This document shows positions 22,356 through 40,646 of a stretch of DNA of 64,000 bases, in pieces. Source of the DNA: Callaeas wilsoni. Lineage: Eukaryota; Chordata; Aves; Passeriformes; Callaeidae. The notes below the pieces were generated by a model. That model was given only the letters and a program-made list of their open reading frames with translations. It was not told the origin of the DNA and did not search any database. Location: assembly GCA_013398955.1 (NCBI GenBank), contig VWPU01009730.1:27058-91057 (forward strand). Reading direction: 5' to 3'. How positions within the stretch are numbered: the stretch's first letter is position 1; each line of letters starts with the position of its first letter. The position numbers and the translations under genes were made by a program.

Positions 22356-25294
22356 ATGTCTCCTTCAGGTAGACCATGGTCCCTGAGCCTCGTGTTTCTT
22401 TTGGAGATGGCATCAGAGGGGATCAGCTGCCCGAGCGGGTGTAGCTGTCAGTACCTGGAGGTGAACTGCACCGGGCAGCAGCTGCAGGAGTTCCCTCTGG
22501 ACATCCCTCTGGACACCAGGCAGCTGATTCTGGCAGCAAACAACGTCTCGTACCTGCCAGCCGTGGAACTGAGCTTCCTGGCTGATTTGGTCTACCTGGA
22601 CTGCAGAAAGAACCTCTTGGGGGATGACCTGGATTTCACTTTCATTGGCGTGGCCAAGCTCGTCTATCTGGACCTCAGCTTCAACAACCTCACACAGGTC
22701 ACCTTCAGCACCTTCTCCCACCTCCTCAGCCTGGTGGTGCTGAAGATCTCGGACAATCCCAACCTTGTGGCCATCGAGAAGGACGCTTTCGCCAACAACA
22801 CCTGGCTGAGGCACCTGGATGTGAGTCGGACGGGCTTAACCTTCCTGGACACCAGCACCGTCCGGGATTTGCGCAACCTGAGGCTTCTGGGGCTCAGTGA
22901 CAACCTGTGGCACTGCAACTGTTCCTTTTTGGACTTCATCACCTGGATGACGGAGAGCGATGTGCGTTTTCCAGGTGAGGGCTGTGTGAGCAGGACCTCT
23001 GTCCTCCCTGCTCCCACAGATCTGTGTGGAACAGAGATGGCCCTCTGTTCTCTCCCCCAAAAATAGCTCACGGGGCTGTGCCGCTGCATGTCCACTGTGG
23101 GTCCCATTTTCTGCTGCCACACAAACCAGGGATGGGAGCAGCTGGGTTACACACACTCCACGCACGAAGAGTCCCATCCCCAGGGCAGCCAGGGAGGTGT
23201 AGCCTGTCGCTGGGACACTGCTGCTTCTCCAAAACACCTGGATCCAGCCTCAGGTGTCCCTGTGCCTGCACAGCACCCCACGGCTGCGGTGCCGAGAACG
23301 AGGAGCCCAACACAGCTCCAGGGAGATGTGCCCTGGGAAAATCGCTGCTCTGAATTTCCTGCCTTGTCTCCACACCCCAAAATCAGCCGTTTCCCATCAT
23401 GTTGAGAGAGAGGGCCTCGGAGAGGCCGAGGCAGGGTAATCACCATTTCCCTTTCCCACAAAAACATTGGTCCCAAGGGTGATGTTTTGCTTTGCAGCTG
23501 CAGCGCCTGGACTCGGTTTTTCCAGACTGGAAAGAGACACAGCACAGCACACATGAACAGGGAAAGCTTTGGTTTCAGTAATGCAGGGCACAACGGTGAG
23601 AGAGCGCTGCAAGAGAGAAACTGTTTGAAAAAGAGCCACAAAAGAGCCCAAGGGGAAAAAAGGGAAGGGCAAATGGAAGCTGGTGTTAGGACAGAACTGA
23701 AATAAAGACATCTCAGTGTCTTTATTAGATGTAGTAAGCTGCTTATAGACAATAAAATGGGGGTTTTTTCACATACAGGTTACAGGCAATTACGGAACAG
23801 TGGAATAAAGTACAGTTCTCAGCAGTGAGATTGGAGATAACCCACTGAACCCTGCAACAGGAGAATAAAGCTCATTGCAGGCTGTTGAGAAGGATAGGAG
23901 TAGGAAAGGCAGCCTTAAACTGAGGGTTGTCCCATGCCAAAGGGATACTGGGACAGAGCCCTGGAATCTGCTGCAAGCAGACCCCAGCCTGGCCTTTAGA
24001 AAGGCTACTGACCTTCAGAAATGCCTGTGCACCAGAGCTGTGAGCTCAGCTGGATCTGTGCAGCCTGGGGGCTGACACGAAGCTGCCCAAGTGTGGGTGG
24101 ATTTGGGTAACAGAGAGATGAGAGCTCTCCAGTTTTACTCAGGAGCAGGAGCGAGATCGGCATGAACAAGCACAGCGGCGACATCACTCATATACAATAC
24201 AGTGTAATGCAATAGAAATCCCCCATGCCTTGTTCCCCTCCACCATTCCCATTCCAGCCCGTGCATCAAGCAGTGCCCAGCCTGTGTCTCCCTTTCCCTC
24301 AGGCTCTTTGATCCTGTCCATCAAGCAGTGCCCAGCCTGTGCCCACCACAGTGACCGTGCCTGTGGGGTTCAAAACCCGCAGAGGAAGGAGAGGGCCATG
24401 GCTGAGGGCACTACCCGCTTCCACAGGCACCACATTCATCCTTCACTAACTTGAAAGGGAGCAGCCAGCATCTGTTTTATCACTGCAGATATTGCAATGT
24501 GACAGGGCATGGTTATTATTTCAGTGGAACTGAATCACTGATGAGTTGCCTCTGCTTCCCTCGGAGCAGGTAAGGCTGTGCCTAACTGCAAACCACCCTC
24601 GTTGTCAAACGTACAGCAGCCTCATTATTCCAGCATAATTTAGGCTGCATCACTTCAGAAAGGTGTTTGAGATTTTAAAAAACAACAAACACGGGTGTTC
24701 TTATATGAAGATGAAAGTGCTCAAGCAGCAGAGATGAGCAGGGCAGGGACAGCAGTTTGCCACAGTGGCATAATCCAGCAGGCAGTGTTTTCCAACACCG
24801 CAAAAAACATTCTGGCAACCTGGCAATTGTGGTTTGGCAAGGGTTTAGCACAGGTTTGGCATGAATTTGGCTGTCAGATTTTACCCAAGCCACGGAGGAA
24901 GTGGAGGGGGAGGGGTGAAGTCTGCAGGTATTTTTCAGGCTTTTAGCAAGTACTCCCGTAATTTTTCTACCAGGGCTCCTGTTCATTAAATTATGAGACA
25001 GGCTGGAGTCCTGCTTCTGCTTGTCTCTCTGCAGATGCTGACAACATCACCTGCTACACCCCAGCAGGCCTGCGTGCCGTGAGGATGCCGGCAGCAGAGG
25101 CACAGCTCCACTTCAGCTGCCTGACCCAGCTGCACAAGCAAGATTATGTCTTTCTGTGCCTCATTGGCTTCTGCATATTCCTTGCTGGCACCACGGCAGC
25201 CTGGCTGGCTGGCATCTGTGCTGTCATCTACGAGGTCCATGCCTCAAAGGGAGAGGAAGAGGAGGAGGAGGAGGAGGAAGACACAGCCACTTAG
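22356..25294 (+). CDS. LRRC52: LRRC52, leucine-rich repeat-containing protein 52 (2 exons, 292 aa)
   Basis: In mammals LRRC52 is a gamma auxiliary subunit that shifts gating of BK-type (Slo1) and sperm Slo3 potassium channels. Exons: 22356-22974 and 25035-25294, split within an Asp codon. Seen: signal peptide about residues 1-22; a Cys-rich LRR N-cap (CPSGCSCQ); LRRs including LVYLDLSFNNLTQVTF; an LRR C-cap (WHCNCSFLDF) continuing into exon 2 (NITCYTP, HFSCL); one transmembrane segment (YVFLCLIGFCIFLAGTTAAW); a short tail ending in nine Glu and DTAT. Human LRRC52 is 313 aa with the same two-exon layout, and its post-membrane tail is longer. The start aligns with the human one. Human neighbours RXRG and MGST3 flank it; here NUF2 replaces RXRG upstream. 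Confidence 0.94.
22975..25034 (+). other. LRRC52 intron
   Basis: A GTGAGG donor and a CTCTCTGCAG acceptor bound the intron. A 23-bp segment starting CATCAAGCAGTGCCC is duplicated at 24264 and 24319, 55 bp apart. No other gene was seen. The LRRC52 frame runs open 92 nt past the donor before a stop at 23064-23066. Confidence 0.8.
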
Positions 25295-25383
25295 GATCAG
25301 CCCTTCTGAACTCCAGCCATGGGAACCAAAGGAAGGCCCTCCCTAGATTTTTTTTCTTTTTTTTCTTTTTTTTTTTGAAGTGA

Positions 25384-25389
25384 AATAAA
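25384..25389 (+). terminator. Poly(A) signal of LRRC52
   Basis: AATAAA 90 nt after the LRRC52 stop codon, preceded by a T-rich run at 25349-25377. It implies a 3' UTR of only about 100 nt. Confidence 0.75.
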
Positions 25390-25404
25390 ACTGTAAGAGA
25401 AGGA

Positions 25405-26379
25405 AGTATCTGTGCTCCAGTTTCACTTGCTGTGCTACACCCAATCTTGTGCCACTGGGACTCAGGACATTAGCAAAATATTCATTTTGGGGAGGTGTGA
25501 GAGGTGTGCACAGTGCCAGGCATTTCCACTTCCACCCCACCTTGAGACCACAGAACAGGGACATAAGAACTGGCTTGAGAAGGTACTGAAATATGGGAAA
25601 GGCCCTGGCACTGTGCTGTAGCCAAGGAGGTCATCAAGTCCTTCCTGGCCAAAAAACCCAGCAGGGCTTACTGGGATCAGCCTGCCTAGCTGGAGCGCCA
25701 GGGAATTACTGGATTGCTTGGGAATCCAAAAACCTTCTGCTGCAGAAAGGCAAAGAGGTTAAAACCAGGTCTTTTAGGAGCCCAAATCCCAGTGGTTCTT
25801 CCTTTCTTTCCCGTTACACTGGTGACAGCAAAAGAGCCCTCTGTGCTCCCTCAGTGCAGCCAGACCGCCTGTGCCTCCACTGTCGTATGAACATTTACAG
25901 AACTGCAAAATCCAGCTCTGCTTTTGTGTCACATAACCCTAAAACTGGAATGTTTTATAAAGCAAAAATATTGCTTACACGCTTTCCAAATATTCTCGGA
26001 AATGGGTTGTGTGTCCATACCAAAGTGTCAGAGTTCATCTACAGGGAGACGTAAATCCTTCTTACCCCCAGCGCTGGGAATTGCCAAGGGAAGTATCTGC
26101 TTACACGACCCAGCACAGCAACTCCACGTGTGAAACACTGGCTGCTTCAGCCGACACTGCGGGTCTGGTGAGATAACAGGGAAAACCAGGAGATTTCAGC
26201 AGGCACGGTGTGAATCACCAAACTCAGAGCCATTAAACTGCAGACTGCGAATCAAAGCTGAGATCTCTTAGCTATAATGGTTATGGCAAAAAGGGTATGG
26301 GGGCAAGGGTGAGGATAAGGATATCTGTGTGCTGGGGACACGGGCACGGCAGATCGCTCCGCAGATCCTCAGGAACCCC
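25405..26379. other. Intergenic spacer, LRRC52 to MGST3
   Basis: No exon, repeat family or RNA gene was recognised in this stretch before the GC-rich MGST3 promoter. Confidence 0.6.
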
Positions 26380-26800
26380 GATCCCACTCTTCTCTCGCAG
26401 CAGTGAGACTGATCGCGCCTGGCCGAGCCCCGGCCCCGCCTGCGGGCGGTGCTGCGGGCGGGACAGCCCCGCCGCCGCTGCCGCCCCCGGCTCCGTCCCC
26501 CTGCCCGGCTCCGTCCCGCAGCTCCTGGGCTGCTCCGCACCGCGCTGAGGGTGAGTGCGGGGCCGGGAGGGAGGCCGGGGGGGAGAGGGATGCTCCCAGG
26601 GCACGGGTAATCAGGTTGTCCCGATGGAAAATGGAGGAAGCGCCGTGCACATCTTCCAGCCGGGGGAGGCTCCGGGGAAGGGGGCTGCGGGACGAGCAGG
26701 GCGCGGGGCTCTGCCTGCCCCCCGCACCGGCAGCTCGGCCGGAGCCTGGCCCGCCTGGCTGGGCAGGGCTCAGCCCCGGCAACGAACGGGGGCACGGGGC
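26380..26800 (+). promoter_or_regulatory. CpG-island promoter and candidate non-coding exon 1 of MGST3
   Basis: A strong CpG block lies 2.1-2.5 kb upstream of the MGST3 start codon. A consensus donor (GAGG|GTGAGTGC) at 26551 fits the end of a 5' UTR exon, which would splice to the acceptor TCTCTGGCAG at 28854-28863 just before the ATG exon. No TATA box was seen. The transcription start is not determined. Confidence 0.6.
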
Positions 26801-26896
26801 GACAAAAGGCTCTGCTGGCTCGGAAGGCTGAGTTTACATCGGGTAATCCGGTCCGAATACACGCGTGGGTCTGTGCAAGGAGCCTTAATGCGCTTT

Positions 26897-26906
26897 GCTG
26901 ACTCAC
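26897..26906 (-). promoter_or_regulatory. NRF2-small Maf (ARE/CsMBE) consensus site
   Basis: The minus strand reads GTGAGTCAGC, a full match to RTGASNNNGC, the CNC-sMaf binding element. It lies about 350 bp inside MGST3 intron 1, at the edge of the CpG island. Glutathione transferases are classical NRF2 targets, so the site fits the gene. Binding is inferred. Confidence 0.5.
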
Positions 26907-28379
26907 AGTAGCTGCGGTGTTGTGGCAGAGTTGGGAAGGACCCTTTTTCTAACGCCTCTCTGTGCCGCGTCATGCTCCAAAATCTCGTGTCTGTGGCTCC
27001 AGCTGGAAACATCGCAGTGTGAAAGGTAGAAATTGAGTCTTGTGCACCGTGACGGTGCCGGTCAGCAAAGCCCTTGCAGCTGCGGGAAAAGGTTGCTGAA
27101 ACGCTCCGGGCGCCACAATCCGGAAACGACCGTGAGAGTCCTGGTGACTCTGGAGTGCTTTATATGGCTCCAAATTACGTGAGCAGAGGCTTGAGGTACA
27201 CTTCCATATCAGTAGTGTAAAAGTAGTAGTTTTATGATACACCCGGCTTAATGCTGTGCCGTGCTCTTTGCTCCCGAGATAAACCCCCAGATTGTAACTT
27301 AGTGCTGGAAGATAAAATGCCTGGTTATCCACCAACCTTGTAATTTGAAGGAGGAAATGTGACCACCAACCAGCTCTACATGTTCTATTTTCAGTGTGTC
27401 ACCTGTCAGGTGCTAATCTCAATTACAGGTGCATGCAGCTGACTTTTCTTCATTACTTCAGGGTTTTAATATTCTTTCTGATAATTGTTTACCACACTTC
27501 CGGTGGACAAAGCCAGCTGTTATCTTCACCTTGCTCCGTCGATGATAATCCCATTGCAGACGAGAAATAAAAGCCTCTAGACCCCAAAGATCCCTTGTGA
27601 GGGGTGCTGGCGCTGCTGCAATAGGAAGACTTTGCATCAGTTCCCTGGCCTGTTTTTTCCCCACGCTGACAGATTGTGCTGGAGGGACAGTGCAGGAGAC
27701 ACCAAAACCTCACTGCATCGTGGAGGCACCATCTGGAGACAGGCACCGGCTGGGGTTGGATTGGGAGAATTATCTGGGTGCTGGAGGGAGGTCTCTGCTG
27801 TCTTCTGCTGTGTCATGCAGCACCCTCTAGGGTCACCCAGACAGGCGGCTGAGGTTTGGGGTTGTGCAGGATGGTTGTGGGGAAGGGCCCTTGTGCTCCC
27901 TGGCAGCGAGGAGGGAGCCGGAGCGCTCGTGTGGAGAAGGGCAGGCTGATGGGGCAGGTCTGGCAGGTGGGGAGCAGGAAAGAGGGAGAACGTGGAATGT
28001 GGTGCAGCATGGCAGAGGCTGCAGGATGCACCTTCTGCTCCGTGTTTGTGTCTCAAGCCTGCATGAGGGAGCACAGAACCATTAGACAACAGCTACACAG
28101 GCCCTGGTGTCCCCTGGCCTCTGGTGCAGATGTTTGTGAATGCCAGTAGCTGTGTGGTGTTGGAGCTGTTCACCAGTTTGTGACTCCGAGAGGGCTCCTG
28201 GGAGCTGCAGGGATGAGCATCGGTCACCTGGCCAGTGGCTCTTTACCCAAAAGGTTCAATTATCATTGCCATGGTGGTGGGTTTTATTAGTGTTTTGTAT
28301 AAGGATGACCTGAGCAGTACAAATTAATCATTCACGTAGCCCAGCTCCTTCCAGCTCAGGGGATTTCTATGCCAGGTTC

Positions 28380-28640
28380 TATTATAATTCCCAACTTACC
28401 TCTTATTCCCAGAACTTGCCCCATTTGCTGTTGAATGTATGAGAACTGCCTGCATTCACAATGTCCCTTGGCAAGGAGTTCCACAGGTCTGGTTCCCACT
28501 GCATGAAGAAACGTCTCTCTTAGGGAACAGACTGTAAATAAACTGACTTCATTTGGTGGCCCCTAGCTCTGGGGCTGGAAAGGCCCATGAGTTTCTGCCC
28601 AGGCTGCACTAAGGTTCTCCAGACACCACTTCCCAACCAA
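28380..28640 (-). mobile_element. Old CR1-like LINE fragment in MGST3 intron 1
   Basis: CTTGGCAAGGAGTTCCACAG and CATGAAGAAACGTCTCTC resemble the reverse of an old CR1 3' region. It is diverged and non-coding, and ends about 220 bp before the MGST3 start exon. Confidence 0.55.
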
Positions 28641-28870
28641 TGCTTAGGTGATTTTAAGTCTTGCTTGACAGGAGCTGTGCAGAGAACTTCTGGTTTATGC
28701 AGGATCCAAGAGGTACAAAATTCCCTCAGCCACCATTCCTCTCTTCCTTCAGCCAGTCCCTGTGCTGGGAGCTCTTGGGGTCCAAGTTCAGCAGCTCTTC
28801 CGTGCACACATATCGTGTGTTGCCACTTCCCCAAGATATTCATGGGCTCCCTTTCTCTGGCAGCACCACG

Positions 28871-31778
28871 ATGGCTGTTCTCTCCAAGGAGTATGGCTAC
28901 GTCATGCTGACCGGGGCCGCCAGCTTCGTCCTGGTCATGCACCTCGCCATAAAGGTGGGCAAGGCCCGCAAGAAGTACAGGGTGGAGGTGAGTGCTCAGG
29001 CTGAGGGGATGGAAGGGTTGGAGGCAGTCTGCTGACGAGCTGGGTGACACCTCGCTCAGTTTGGGGTGACTTGCTGACATTTCCTGCCCCACCACGCAGA
29101 TGCAGAAGGGATGGAGCTGCCATGGCTCTCCAGAAAGCGTAACAGAGCTCGGCATTTGGGACATCGGGTGCTTGGCACCAAACCAAAAGCATGTGGCTTT
29201 GATGGGCAAGAAACTGCTTGGCCCTTTTTCCCTGCAAAGAAGACTTGATGCAGCACTGGGGGGAAAGGGGTCATAGTGGCACAGAAGCGGCAGGAGGGTT
29301 TCTCAGACTCAGGGGGAGCACATGAGCCTTATCACAAGAAGTCTTTGAAGTGACCTTCCCTCAGCATCCATTGGGGAGCCTTTAAGCCAGGCAGAGCTAT
29401 GGGCTGGGTGGGGACAGCTGTGAGTCAGGGGCATGGCACGCAGAGGCTGCTGTGCCACTTGGCTTCAGCACAAGCCACTGCTCCTTGGCTCTTTCACTGC
29501 TTCACTCACAGAAGTGACAAGCAGGGGTGGGCACGAGGACAGCTCCAGCTGCCTCTTAGGGTGATCCCGTTCCTGCTGCATCAAGTCAGGGTCGGAGCCA
29601 ATGTACCCAACGCGGGTGGTGCACAGAGGGCTGCATTTGAGGCCTGGGGAAGCCTCTGCAGGCAGGCAGCAGCTCCAGGAAGGCAGTGACCTCGGACACA
29701 GCTTTTGTGGGCCCCAGGGCAGGGACAGGCTCTCACCTGCCACTTAAAGTTGGTCTTGCAAGCACCCAGGCAGCCCTGGGCTCCTGGGGAGAGGAGCTGC
29801 AGGCCTCACCTGCTGATGCTTTGCTGCTGGTTTATTTTTTGGCAGTATCCAACCATGTACAGCACAGACCCTGAACACGGGCAGATATTCAACTGCATCC
29901 AGCGTGCTCACCAGAACACGTGAGTGACACCTTTGAACAAAGGGGCCTTGGAACAAACAGGGCTGAGGGGCAGGGCCCACAGCCCCAGAGGTGCTGCTGC
30001 CACTGCTTTGATCCAGGCTCAGCCCTGCAATGCTTAGCAGGAAGGCCATGCTGGCTCATTCCCACGCCTTAAACCATGGGATGGTGCTGTGAAGCCATCT
30101 CCTCTTCCCCAGTTCCCACCAACGTGCCTCCATGGGTAGATCTTAAGACACGAAGAATCTTGCTTCCAGAAGGTGCCGATCTGTTGTGCTGCCCAGGTCT
30201 CCCTGGGAAGAGGCCAGAGACCATCCAGCTCCTGTGGACAGGCTGCAGCAGCACATCAGAGGGGTGCTGGGTGGCACAACTCCTGGGGAATAGTTAGAGT
30301 GGCTTAGGGAACAAAATGGAAAGAGTGGGTGGGTGACCTGGGACAGAGGCTGGGAGGAAGCCCCTACAACTCTGTGCATGCTCAGATCCCTTCTTTCCTC
30401 AGCCACAGGACTGAGCACAGAGACTCGTAATGAGCCCAAAATGCCCTTGGCAGGGGATGTTTGCATCTTCTGGAGTTTCATCTTTGTAAGCAACCTGAGC
30501 ACAAACACAACCTCCTCACTTTTATTTTCAGATTGGAAGTCTACCCTGCCTTCCTGTTCTTTTTAGGCACTGGTGGACTCTACCACCCGGTAAGTGATGC
30601 AGAACTCTGCTCTGGCTCCCTGACCTGGGCCAGGTGGGGGGCAGGAGGCCAAGACAGCCCCTTCAGTAGCCACATCACACTTAACAGCAGTGCCCCTTCT
30701 GAAAGTTTAGTTGTAGAAGGTCTTCTGCAGGAGAATCACAATTAATAAACTCATTAGTGCTGTTTGAGCTATTAGAGCCCTTTCCTTCCCCTAATGGTGC
30801 CTTGTTAGACAAAGCAAAGCATTTGCAGCCTCCAGTCACTGAGTGGGAAGGATCCCTCCAGCCCAGTTTTTCTAAACCCTGCCAAAGGAGGTCAACAAAA
30901 GCCTAGGTTATTTTTAACTGAAATATGGAGACAATTTGGCAGGAGGCAGGCACATGGGAGAGGCCAAATCCAGTAGCTCTGTCTTTGCCATCAAAAGACA
31001 AATTAGGTCTTTCCTCAAGACAGACTCCTTTTCCAAGAGGGAAGGAAGCAGCATAGGCACACTTGGCAAATGGGAGCCACATTGGAGCGAGCTCTAAATT
31101 AAGAGTCAAGGTGGAAGTTTGGAACACCTGCTGGAGGCAGTGGAGCAGGGCTTGGAGCAGCAGCTGCCTCCACAATCCTCACTAAGTGGCCAGGAGTGAA
31201 ATGAGATTCGGCACCTGGTTGCCTGCAGGACTTTGCTCAAGCCTCCAGAGCCTTTAATGCCTCTCGTTTCTCTGCAGCGCGTTGCCACAGGGCTTGGCGT
31301 CGCCTGGATCATTGGGAGACTCCTTTATGCCTACGGCTACTACACAGGAGGTAGGACTGCACCCTGCAGCACACGCAGGGTGCTTGGAAACTCAGGTCTC
31401 CTACAGTGACCTCGGGACTCTTTGCTCCCAGCCAGGTGTGGAGGAAAGGGTGCAGGTCTACAGGCTGCCAGCACTGCAGCACGCTCCTCCTGCTCTTGGG
31501 AAGAGCTCTCATCCAGCAGGGATGCCTGCCCTCAGAGGCCTGAGCTGGTGCCTGCTGTTTTGCCCTGGGGATTTCCCTTGAGTTCCTGCTCCCTCTTCAG
31601 TCTCCAGGATGGGCTAAGTCTTTCAGTGAACTGACAAATCCTGCTTTTTTTTCCAGATCCCAAAAACCGAAGGAGAGGGGCCCTTGGCTCTGTGGCGCTC
31701 CTTGGGCTGGTGGGCACGGGCGTGTATTCAGCCTGCCAGCACCTGGGCTGGATCTGCCACCAGAGGTGCGGAAACTAA
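28871..31778 (+). CDS. MGST3: MGST3, microsomal glutathione S-transferase 3 (5 coding exons, 147 aa)
   Basis: MGST3 is a MAPEG-family trimeric membrane enzyme of ER/outer mitochondrial membranes with glutathione-dependent peroxidase and leukotriene C4 synthase activity. Coding exons: 28871-28987, 29846-29919, 30532-30589, 31278-31350, 31657-31778; phases join to 444 nt. Seen: start [19 protein letters not shown]; the MAPEG signature [13 protein letters not shown] across exons 2-3; and [10 protein letters not shown]. Four hydrophobic segments lie at about residues 8-28, 64-82, 83-100 and 114-132. Human MGST3 is 152 aa and nearly collinear up to QHLGW; after that the bird tail (ICHQRCGN) is shorter and lacks the human CCH ending. 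The ATG has a strong context (A at -3, G at +4). It is downstream of LRRC52 on the same strand and convergent with ALDH9A1, as in human. Confidence 0.95.
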
Positions 31779-31843
31779 AGAGAGTTTTCTTCTGTTTTCT
31801 TTTGGAACACTTGGCTTCCTGCGTTTTTTCCCTTTTCTTACTC

Positions 31844-31849
31844 AATAAA
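31844..31849 (+). terminator. Poly(A) signal of MGST3
   Basis: AATAAA 66 nt after the MGST3 stop, giving a very short 3' UTR. Confidence 0.75.
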
Positions 31850-31869
31850 AGGAAGTTGTCAATTCTGTA

Positions 31870-32745
31870 TTTTCATTCTGAAGTTACAGAGGGTTTTCTT
31901 GAGAAGCTCTGCAGAATGCTAGATCTCCTCTGCTTTTGTAGGACCACAGAAACCTGTCTGTCAGGCAGAGGTGTTCTTTCTAGCTTTTATGATTTTAGGG
32001 ATCAAAAAGCCACCTTGCAGCTCATTTAACCCATACAGCAGCAGCCCCATTTCTGGACCCCTCAATTCATGTCACTCTGAGAAGATGTTCGAGAGTAAGT
32101 ATTTATTTGATTGCTAAAAAAAAAGACATAAGCAAACATTTAAAGTTGTTGCTTCATTATGTGTATAAAGAATAGTAAGTTTACAGGAAGGAAGGGAGAT
32201 AACCTTCACTATTCTGTGCTGGAGCTTGCCACCACCCTTGTGTGGAGGTGACTCTCAAGGCCATGCCTGGCCCAGGCAGCATCAGCCAACCCTCCCCACA
32301 ACGTTTTGTCCCACGTGTAAGTAAGGTACAGATAGGAAAAAAAACAAAACTTGAGGTTACCAAGGGTCTAGAGGGAATAAACAATGCTACACTTAAGGCT
32401 TTTATGTAGTCACAGAACAGACAGGGTCAGGATAGCTACAGGATATCAATGTGTCCAGGAGCTTATACGTGCATTGGGTCAGGTCCTACCTGGTAAGAAG
32501 CCAGAACTGAGCTGGTGGAGGGTAGAAGGCAATGGGAATCAAGGCACACAGCCTGGGAAGCCTGGGCCTGGCCTTGGCCACTGACAAGCCTCTGGTAACA
32601 CCTCTGTGGTTGCAGGAGCTGCTGCCAAAAGCCAGACTGGTGCCTCTCCTATTGTCCAGCAGACAGGTCAGAGCTGAGCCCTGCGTGTACATCCCCCCTT
32701 GCAGGAGCAGGGTGGCTAAATGCTGCTCCAGCTCTGCCTGCCCTG
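31870..32745. other. Convergent spacer between the MGST3 and ALDH9A1 3' ends
   Basis: About 0.9 kb between two poly(A) signals on opposite strands. No gene or clear repeat was recognised. A poly-A-like stretch (ATTGCTAAAAAAAAAGAC) occurs near 32110. Confidence 0.6.
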
Positions 32746-32766
32746 GGCACTGATACTGTAGGGTAC

Positions 32767-32772
32767 TTTATT
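32767..32772 (-). terminator. Poly(A) signal of ALDH9A1
   Basis: AATAAA on the minus strand, 76 nt after the ALDH9A1 stop codon. It implies a 3' UTR of roughly 100 nt. Confidence 0.7.
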
Positions 32773-32847
32773 GCTGTGTACACGATCCACATCTCCGGCT
32801 GGCAGGCAAGAGCTGCCTGATGCTCCCCTGAGCAGGCCCCAGAGCCA

Positions 32848-40250
<7,403 letters not shown>

Positions 40251-40433
40251 CGGCGGGATCCCGTGAGGCGCCGCGGCCGAGAGGCACCGCCTCCTCCACG
40301 GACGCCTTTTCACCGTCAGGGCCGCGGGGCCCGCCCCGCCCGGGGCGTGCCGGCGCCGAGGCGGCCGGTCCCGCGGCAGCCTCCGCCACCCAATTAACAG
40401 ACATTGTTAACATAAATTTACATGCCCATGCCG

Positions 40434-40439
40434 TTTATT
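40434..40439 (-). terminator. Candidate poly(A) signal of TMCO1
   Basis: AATAAA on the minus strand, 208 nt after the TMCO1 stop codon and only 184 bp before the ALDH9A1 long-form start codon. Use of further downstream sites inside ALDH9A1 cannot be excluded. Confidence 0.55.
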
Positions 40440-40646
40440 TCTCAGAAACAAAGGTCGCGTTGGCTTCCGAGAGAAGTTTCTTGGTTGGATGAACGAACAA
40501 CTGCTGGTGGAATACTCCAGATGGGTGATGATTTCAATACTGCATAGCCTGGTTTTGGGCAGGTCGTGCCTGGTGCACAATCCCGTCTTGTTACCTCCCC
40601 AAGGCAGTCTTGTTGCACTGGTCAGGCTTTCCGTGAGGGCTGTGCT

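Noticed and set aside
22413..23237. Minus-strand frames opposite LRRC52 exon 1
   Set aside because: Shadow frames of the LRRC52 coding exon.
26268..26911. Long Arg/Pro/Gly-rich frames on both strands
   Set aside because: Produced by the GC-rich MGST3 CpG island, where stop codons are rare.
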